NCBI GenBank assembly: GCA_004123355.1
Contig: SCHM01000005.1
Coordinates: 1,178,001-1,242,000 of the forward strand
DNA length: 64,000 bases
Direction: 5' to 3'
Source: Amphirosellinia nigrospora
Taxonomy: Eukaryota; Ascomycota; Sordariomycetes; Xylariales; Xylariaceae
Numbering within the stretch: the stretch's first letter is position 1; each line of letters opens with the position of its first letter. The notes below the pieces were generated by a model that did not search any database, had not been told where the DNA came from, and saw nothing but the letters and a program-made list of their open reading frames with translations. Position numbers and translations under genes: made by a program. Shown piece after piece: positions 57,048 through 64,000 of the stretch.

Positions 57048-58201
57048 TCAGATCCCGGCTGTTAATGCGATGCCCGGTTTCCTATTCTCTAAAATGGCCA
57101 TGGTCTGCTCATAGGCCTTCAACTGCGCCTTTTGGCCCACGTCGGTTAGTATCCATGACTCTAGCTCTGCAAGTCTTTGATCTGCCAGATATCCACCATG
57201 TGTTTGAGGTCCGGCGTATGTCGCATGAACCAAGGTGCGGGCACCCACTTCAGTCGTGCGGTAGAAGATTTTGTGTACGAGGCGCATACCCAGGCCGTAT
57301 TTACCGTCTTTGTTATCGATGTTCGAGACGCAAAGACCAGGAGTGACAAGATTAAAGGTGATCGCTGGGGCATCCGGTGTGTGTCTCGAGAGGCGCTTGA
57401 TGACTTCCCGGTGGACGAGTACTTGGAGCAGTTTGCTATCCTGGTACCTATGGGCCATATTATCAGACTATGTATTGATCGAACACCGACTGACCAGGCC
57501 TCAACCCCTTTTCACTTTCTTATGAATGAGGGGTACAGAGATGACCAACGTACCTTGCTTGACCATTAAAGGTGTTTTTATTATTGAAAGCTTGATAAAT
57601 ATCTGGACTATTGATCTCAACGAACTTTGTCAAGCGGTACGCATCGGAGCTGACGATAGTCATGTGAGGAGACGAGTCCGGAACTGTGCTTTCGTTTCGC
57701 GCAGCTTCGGCAACGAGGAAAGAGCAAGTAGGAAAGTATTGAGAACATTAATCTGCATGGTCCGCTCGATTCCCTCATCAAGCTGGTACTGTTTGAAATT
57801 GACGCCAGCGTTGCACAGAAGCACATCGACACGGGGCAGACCCTTCACCCGCTGGGTGAAAGCGAGCACGGATTCAGTGTTACTGACATCTACAGCCCAT
57901 ATATCAATCGTGCCCGCGCCGTCAGTGCGACTTTTAACGCTCTTGACAATGTCTTCCTTGGCGGCTTCACCCTTTGAGACAGTGCGTACCGCGAGGATCA
58001 GCTTAGCGCAACCGAGTTGGTAGTAATATCTGGCAGACTCGAGACCCAAACCGGAATTGGACCCGGTGACAATAATCGTCTGGTCAGCGAAAGTATGGTT
58101 TGGTGGCTTGGGGTGACAAAAAGTTGAGAGTAGATGAATTGCCTCAGGAATTCGCCAATCTTTGGCTCGATAGGAAACTCAAGTTCGTTTTTCGCCATCA
58201 T
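57048..58201 (-). CDS. Short-chain dehydrogenase/reductase, retinol dehydrogenase/WWOX-like
   Basis: Exons 58201-57554 and 57447-57048 with a 106-bp intron (GTACGT donor); two restored bases give 1050 nt, 349 aa. The cofactor motif is TGSNSGLG (TGxxxGxG), the NAG motif is LLCNAGV, and the catalytic Ser and Tyr-x-x-x-Lys lie in VSSDAY and RYQDSK. An N-terminal extension of about 45 residues precedes the Rossmann fold. Substrate unknown; such enzymes are common in fungal secondary and aromatic metabolism. Breaks: plus-strand G4 at 58110-58113 and A2 at 57682-57683, each one base short. Without repair it falls apart into three frames. Confidence 0.87.
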
Positions 58202-59379
58202 TCGCAATATGAAACGTCTAAAAGAGAGTAGTCTTCCAGTAGAGACGGCGAATTCTATAATGATGGGTACGAGAAGCAGAAATACTGAGCGTGCTGCGAA
58301 AACAAGGAGATAGACAGAGAAGCTCTCGATGATAGCACTCAGTCACTATGTTGGGAGACATGAGATGATAAATAGTCCTGCCCGCGCCCTATTTGGGCCA
58401 GAGATCTCGGCTAACTCCATCTACAGCAGTAATCAAGTCAATCGATCGGCCTGAATTTTGTGCCGCGGCGTAATCATGTCGACAACTCTTGAGGGTCATC
58501 AGTATCGCGAACCATGTAACGTGTTGTAGGGCTGCATACACTTTTGATCTAGCTTGCCCTTTAGAGTGGAGGATTCGACTAATCAGGTTAGTGCATATGC
58601 ATGATCACCTTGCAGCGAGCTAGTCGCGGGAGAGATAATTGCCCCGGAAGACATAAATATAATTACTCTGGTTATAATTATGGAAACAAGCCGCAAGACC
58701 TTGTGTGCTCGTGTTAGTAAGGAGCTTACTCGGAGGCATACCCAACCAAGTAAGTACTTATCTTGTTTGATTATGGACAGCATTGCCCTGGATGGTGGGT
58801 TATTTAGTGGCACAAGGATAGATATCTAGTTTAAGTTGCTGTCAATTGTCTCCCTCCATATTTATCAATATATTCTCATAATTCTCCCTATGGTTGGATG
58901 CGTATAGTAGGACATTACAGATTGAAGCGTTGTTCGCTGTGGCATGACATTTCCTGTCGCTATTTGGATACAGTAAAGGTAAATATATCTATGATACAAT
59001 TCATAAGGAACAGCTTTTGTAAATTTTACAAAGCTAGCAAAGAAAGGGTTAGCGGGAACCGGCTAGTTTGAGAAACGATTTCACTGACGGTCTCGGGACA
59101 GGCTCGGAGGGTGGACAATGGTGTCGCGGCATGAAGGTGGCACGCCTGAAAATGTTCTTGTTAGGTGACACTCTTAGGCATTTAATCCTCCGAGTTCCTG
59201 AGATATCTCTCGGCGTTGGGGTGTATCAATACCTCCACCGCTTGTCTCGATAATGTCGATTGGTTTCATTGGCGCATCGTTTTCTCTTCGCATCATGCTT
59301 GGCGAATCTAAGTTCAGATGTGAACTCATCCCGGTTTTCATTTTCAAACAGATTCCATATCACCTCTTCGACTGAGTAA
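58202..59379. other. Intergenic region
   Basis: 1.2 kb upstream of the dehydrogenase start and downstream of the NACHT gene. Open frames at 58583-58813 and 59068-59253 have no domain. Confidence 0.45.
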
Positions 59380-62320
59380 TCAGCCGAGCTCTTTCCGGAT
59401 CAATGTCGTCTCTTCCACGAGCCAGACTCGAAGCCGAGTATTCGCCCCGTATCTTACGAAAATTCTGAATAACTCTTTGCAGAAGTCTTCGCGAGCTCCG
59501 TGGTTTGTTTGGCTTCGTATCACAGCAATCATTAAAGCACCCCACATTGTCCGTTTAACTGGATGCGCAAGAAAGAGAATCTGATTCGGGTCCATTCCAT
59601 GCTCGAAAAATATAGCAAGAGCATTTAATGTTTCTTTCTCGTGAGCCATAGGTGCGCGCCTAAGCGACCCCAAGCGATCGGTAATGGCTGAGAACCAGCA
59701 CCCCTTGCCATTAAAAGCCTGGTTGATATTCGCTCCATGAGACAGCAAAAGAGGCAGGGATAGGGTAAGAAATTGGGGGTCCAGGATGCCTAATTCTACA
59801 GGATTGTGTAAGCCTTCCGCATATTTGAGGGCATAGCGATCAAGGAACTTCTGGAAGGCGGTCGAGCCCGGCAAACCGTCATTTGGGGCGGCGCCGTGAT
59901 TCAAAAGCAGCTTTAGAACCCTAACCGCGTTGTGAAGGCTAACCGGATCTGCAGGGACAACAGTGAAATTAGGAACAAAAGATAGGGCTAGGGCATGACC
60001 GTTATCTTGCCTCACCATGGAAGGGTTCCTGGCTAGGACATGGTCAATATACGATACGAGCCCGGCTTGAATTGCCTTACCCACCAAACCTCTCCGACCA
60101 GAGCAATAGCCAGAGTGTCAAATTCAGGGTAAGATCTATTCATGTCATCCAACAGTCGTATGTCGTTTGCTCCACGCTCGATCTCAATATTTCGAGCCCA
60201 AAACATAAAACTGTCCAGTTCCTTCCCATTTAAACTTTTTGGGAATACCCTTGTCTGGGCAAGTAGGGCTTTGCAGGCGTGGGTATTGACATCAAAAGAA
60301 GGACCGCAATTTTGGGCGAACAAATCTTGCATTTCCTTCTCCATCAAGTAGTCTCGTACCGTACGATGTAAGAAGTCGACATTCTTAAATTCAGGAAACT
60401 TCGGGGCCTCCAATAGCCCCTTATATCTACCATTCAATTGACGGCGAACTCTGGCTTCTTCGTCATGCAATTCGTAAATATCGGGCCAATAAAAAGCGGT
60501 GGGATCATCCTCATCCAAAAACCGGTACTGGATGAGTTGGAGTGGTTCGGGGGCGTGGAGAGCGACTTGGAATGTAGCGCTCATCCTCTTCCGATACACC
60601 TTATCGACGGATGTAATTAAACGCTTGAAGAATTCGCCTAGATCAGATGGAAGCTCTCTTAGGCGCTCTTGAAGTAACTTTGGATTGTCTCCGTTCGTCA
60701 TCCCATCTCGCAGAGATCGTATGACGAGATGTACCCATAGGAAAACTCCCTCCGCCCTCCAAACAATCTCTTCGACGAGCCCCTGGTGGGCTGACGGATT
60801 GTATCCATGCAAGATAGAACTTGCGCTCTCTTCTAGCTTGCTATGGGCGAAGTTGGCAATATCTTCCATAGTAAGGTCCTGTAGATAAAGCTTCCGACGA
60901 GGATCTCGGCCAAAGGCATCTTCAAAGCAATTCCATGGCCGGCTAGACACGCAAAGCTTTACGTCTTCCAACTGTGAAACTGTTTGGATCGTCTCGATTA
61001 GGTCGAAGTGGTCGCCGTTATATTCATCCAAACCATCAATGAAAAAGCAGATTTTATGTGATGATGAAGTATGGGTTTTAATGTCCTTCAGCCGGTCAAA
61101 TGCTCCAAGTAGTTCAGGTACCGTCCAAGCCCGATCTGTTAAGCGGACCCAACGATCTGGACAAATGGTTGGAATCAAGTCTTGAAACCCACGCAGAATT
61201 TCGAAAAGTAGCTGTCGTAGTAGGCCTTGCTGGGATTTTTGGAGCTCCGACCCAGATATCCAAAAATAGAATGTAGGAATAGCAAGCCGAGAGCCGCCCG
61301 CCCAAACCTCGAGACACTCTCGTGTCTGCGCACTTGTGCTCAGATATTTCATTAGGGTCGATTTGCCGGAGCCAGGTTTTCCAGAGATCCAATAAACTCC
61401 GTCTTCATGTAATAACCACTGCCGGAATTCGATATTGGAGCGACGATCAGATTCCGGCCAATGTTGCGGCGTGAAAATCCACCGAAATGTAGTTTTATGA
61501 GCGTCGACGATCGAGGATTCTCGGGCATGCATGTGCTCGAAAGATAACCCAGTCAGAATTGTATGTTCTTTTTTTATCTTCACCGCTTCAGATTTCATGG
61601 CAGAGAAACTTTCGGCAATCTCATCGAGTCTCGACCCAGTGACATTTCCGCTTGTTTCCACAGGAAATAATAGATCTCTCTTCAACGACTCGATTTTGGC
61701 ACTCAAGCCTACTTCCACTGAGCTCGAAAGTTGATTCAAGTCTCTTAGAATCTGAGTTTGCTGCTTGCTGATTAGGCCTTCGTTAGTTTCTAAATGCTGA
61801 GATCAAGCCGCGCACTATATGCGCAAGGTATCAATGTCTGATTGCTTGCGACACTTCCAAAGGAGAGCGTGACAGGAGCAGCGAACCTGATATGTGCCAA
61901 GATGTGTGTAGACAGCTGACTGCGCATGTCGCCCAATCTCCTAACAAGTTGGTCAATCTTATTCTTGCTCCATGATCCCTCCAGGGCCTGCCGAATACTA
62001 GCCCATCGACGGTGTCGACCCGGCTTTTTGAGATTCTGGATGCATGAAATCAACTCTTGAGCAGTATCTTTGCATAACGCTGCTACCTTGCGGATCTCTT
62101 CTTCATCCGGCACAAGTTTAATTGACGAAGGTGGAGCTACCAGTTTGTCGCTGAGTGCTGACAAGCTAACTGCGATTGTTTCAAAGTCCGCATGTTGTGC
62201 CGATGCACCCCTGGCGGAGTGGATTATCTCTTGAGATTCAGAGAGTATCCTATATGCGTAATCGAGGAATTGGATAATATTTGCAGCTAGGCCAATAGCC
62301 GACAATACTTCAAGTACCAT
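59380..62320 (-). CDS. NACHT-type NOD-like receptor with C-terminal ankyrin-like repeats
   Basis: Exons 62320-61887 and 61796-59380 with a 90-bp intron; two restored bases give 2853 nt, 950 aa. The N-terminal 145 residues (MVLEVLSAIGLAANIIQFLD) match the fungal STAND N-terminal helical domain. The NTPase has a P-loop ISGKPGSGKSTLMKYL near residue 283, Walker B CFFIDGLDEY and sensor VKLCVSSRPWNCF, then LYLQDLTMEDIANFAHSKL and GVFLWVHLVIRSLRDGM, typical of NACHT proteins with the DUF7791 helical region (VDFLHRTVRDYL). The last 230 residues carry about four ankyrin-like units (LKLLLNHGAAPND, LPLLLSHGANINQ, IFFEHGMDPNQ, FVRYGANTRL). Such proteins act in fungal non-self recognition and cell death. 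Breaks: A3 61792-61794 just after the intron and C2 60089-60090, each one base short. Confidence 0.88.
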
Positions 62321-62674
62321 TTTGCCAAACGAGCCGGACGGAAAGTTTACTATGTGTTGAACGGTTGCCGCGGTTTAATACAAGTAGCTTGCTTTCTAGA
62401 GTTGGTGTTAAAAATAACCTGCTGTCCGGAAAGTCTTAGAAGGGGAATCGGGAATACGAGATTCGGGTAGTTGGGCACCAAACCAATGAGTAGGCTGCCT
62501 TGAGCTGCCTAGGCATACTTTGATTAATTGATAGTTTTGGACGGTACAAGGCACTTTTTCACTTTCTCCAATTTCACTTCACAACCACCTAAGCCACGAT
62601 GCCCATGCTGCAGAGGGTGGTGCAGCCAGCTGACCGGCACGTTATTATGGGGTGCTAATGCACTAATTGTTATA
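62321..62674. promoter_or_regulatory. Upstream region of the NACHT gene, adjoining the tRNA
   Basis: 354 bp between the NACHT start and the tRNA. No coding signal. It is rich in pyrimidine tracts near 62560-62580. Confidence 0.45.
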
Positions 62675-62746
62675 GCCCGCTTGGCTCACCGGTAGAGCGC
62701 CTCACTAGTAATGAGGAGGCAACTGGTTCGACTCCAGTAGTGGGCA
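62675..62746 (+). tRNA. tRNA-Thr (anticodon AGT), no intron
   Basis: 72 nt. The acceptor stem pairs GCCCGCT with AGTGGGC (one G-U). The D arm is GCTC/GAGC and contains the A box TGGCTCACCGGT. The anticodon stem CCTCA/TGAGG encloses the loop CTAGTAA with anticodon AGT. The T arm ACTGG/CCAGT contains the B box GGTTCGACTCC. The discriminator is A. CCA is not encoded, as usual in eukaryotes. Confidence 0.95.
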
Positions 62747-62752
62747 TACATA

Positions 62753-62765
62753 TTTTCTCTTTTTT
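62753..62765 (+). terminator. RNA polymerase III terminator of tRNA-Thr
   Basis: T4 at 62753-62756 and T6 at 62760-62765, starting seven bases after the tRNA. Confidence 0.8.
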
Positions 62766-63043
62766 ATACCTGTATACCTCGAGTACTTAGGCAAGTGTTA
62801 AACTGAATTGTCTTAAGAGGTAATGGGCAACAACCTTGAAATGTATACAAGCCAAGTGTTAGGTATGATTTATATTATTTTATTTATCAAATATTGCATA
62901 GTTTTTACGCTAGGTGAGGAATTCACATTCGATACTTTTAAGGAGGGTCAATTGGTACCTACGTACCTAATACCTAAGTCCGATGTTAAAATGATAAAAT
63001 TAGGATTTACATTACATTCGAAGATGTTCTCCTCTACTCGGTG

Positions 63044-64000
63044 TCAGTTCTTTCTCTGCCTGGCCGCTTTTGCGACAATCGCATCCCGCTCTCAGCACTA
63101 TACACTCAGCAGCAACGAACTTGTCGGCTGTAGATTCGTAGCCTTAACGAAAGCGTCATGTAGTAGAAGGGTGCCTGTTCCCAGAGCAAGTCAAGGAATG
63201 TTGGGCCATCCGTGCCGGGAGAGCTGATTCCTGAGACCGGCACGTCGTAGTTAGGCAAGCCATCGTTGCGCTTGCGATTCAGCACCCCTGTGGTGATTGT
63301 ACCGAATACAACCATTGGCTCAAGCGTCGAAAATATGACGAGACGATTGCGAGTCGCCAATGTAGTATGGTTCGCGCAGTCAAGCTGCCATTTGTAACCT
63401 TGAAGGTAGGGTCACCGGCGGCCGAGATTCCAGTCTGCTTGATCGCTGCTTTCGAGTAATCGCCATCTCGCTTCAAATACTGGTAGAGGGATAGCCATAG
63501 TATCCGTCATTAGCACTGTTCGGCTTGCCGCAAGCTGTAGCACCACCGGCCCCACATGATAGTCTGTGTATCTGGACGATCTATCGCGCGCTCGATGCGT
63601 ATGCTAAATGGCATGTTTATTTCAATACATCACCCTTCTTCCATGTTCGGCTCAGGGTCAGATAACTTCCAGGTTGCGCTACTTCGTCCGTCTGAGCTTG
63701 TCCGTTGATCGCGACGTTGAAGCCTTACGGGCCAGCGGGCACACGTGTTTGATGTCCAGGACCTGACCCGTGACGGTGAGTTTGCGCTGTCACCGCGTGG
63801 GAGGTGGTTTCTGCTTAACTACGAACTTTCTCCGCAGGTAAGGTAGATGTGGATGTACAGGTTGACCCAAAGCGCAGATCCGTCTGCCGAGCGTAAGTAA
63901 ACAGTCTCCTGGTACTTAGTGTGGCTCTCCATTCCGGTGCCACCGCAGCAGGTGCGCGGTATTGCCAAAATCGCGCGGTGTTCTGGGTGAGCTGAAGTAA
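63044..64000 (-). CDS. Glycoside hydrolase family 127 (DUF1680) beta-L-arabinofuranosidase, 5' part beyond the right edge, frame disrupted
   Basis: The stop is at 63046-63044, ending ERDAIVAKAARQRKN. Going upstream on the minus strand: DGLPNYDVPVSGISSPGTDG and PTFLDLLWEQAPF with VVFGTITTGVLNRKR before them, then TIMWGPVVL and MPFSIRIERA near 63610, and TCCGGTGMESHTKYQETVYL near 63950. These are the conserved C-terminal half of GH127. The Cys-Cys doublet corresponds, as I recall, to the zinc/nucleophile cysteines of the bacterial enzyme. GH127 removes beta-L-arabinofuranose from plant glycoproteins or pectin side chains. At least four frame shifts occur between 63044 and 64000, so exact codons are not assigned and introns cannot be separated from errors. 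The catalytic N-terminal barrel lies mostly outside the window. Confidence 0.75.

Noticed and set aside
62823-63227. 134-codon plus-strand open frame after the tRNA
   Set aside because: It is antisense to the GH127 end over its second half and A/T-rich with no domain in the first.
1-64000. CRISPR arrays, bacterial operons, riboswitches and prophage elements
   Set aside because: Intron-bearing eukaryotic genes throughout; no regularly spaced repeats of the CRISPR kind.

Overview
The window is nuclear DNA of a filamentous ascomycete (Pezizomycotina, probably Sordariomycetes or a relative). Introns are short (mostly 42-160 bp) with GTRNGT donors, CTAAY-type branch sites and YAG acceptors. Gene families typical of this group are present: EMC3, RPF2, MTD1, Zn2Cys6 regulator, HET, NACHT, DUF1765 and DUF2264. 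Exon structures below were built by hand from splice signals, reading frame and remembered family conservation; no database search was run.

Left part (1-19 kb) is a conserved housekeeping block: a NUFIP1-domain snoRNP factor (cut by the left edge), RPC25, EMC3, SPC2, MMS19/MET18, MTD1, and a 15-exon ankyrin protein of about 1760 aa with a possible nucleotidyltransferase-like N-terminal module. From 19 to 30 kb come a RIP-marked gene-poor stretch, a serine carboxypeptidase, a zinc alcohol dehydrogenase, RPF2 and a small conserved protein. At 30-37 kb three genes (DUF2264 protein, Dal5-type MFS transporter, GH88 unsaturated glucuronyl hydrolase) form a plausible divergent cluster for uptake and breakdown of uronic-acid oligosaccharides. 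A DUF1765 protein and a 2-oxoglutarate/Fe(II) oxygenase follow.

The right part (46-64 kb) is accessory: a damaged HET-domain gene, degraded repeats and minisatellites, a small PPxY protein, an ACMSD-type amidohydrolase divergent from a Zn2Cys6 regulator with a palindromic MITE between them, a short-chain dehydrogenase, a NACHT/ankyrin NOD-like receptor, tRNA-Thr(AGT) and the 3' part of a GH127 (DUF1680) beta-L-arabinofuranosidase running off the right edge.

The strongest window-wide signal is technical: at least 35 single-base frame breaks, nearly all one base missing from a short homopolymer, spread over about 15 genes including essential ones. In 10 genes (MMS19, RPC25, the ankyrin gene, DUF1765, MFS, 2OG oxygenase, carboxypeptidase, ADH, SDR and NACHT), putting the missing base back makes the summed exon length divisible by three with a continuous family-like protein. 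This looks like an unpolished long-read consensus rather than mass pseudogenisation, so real genes here appear as broken open frames.
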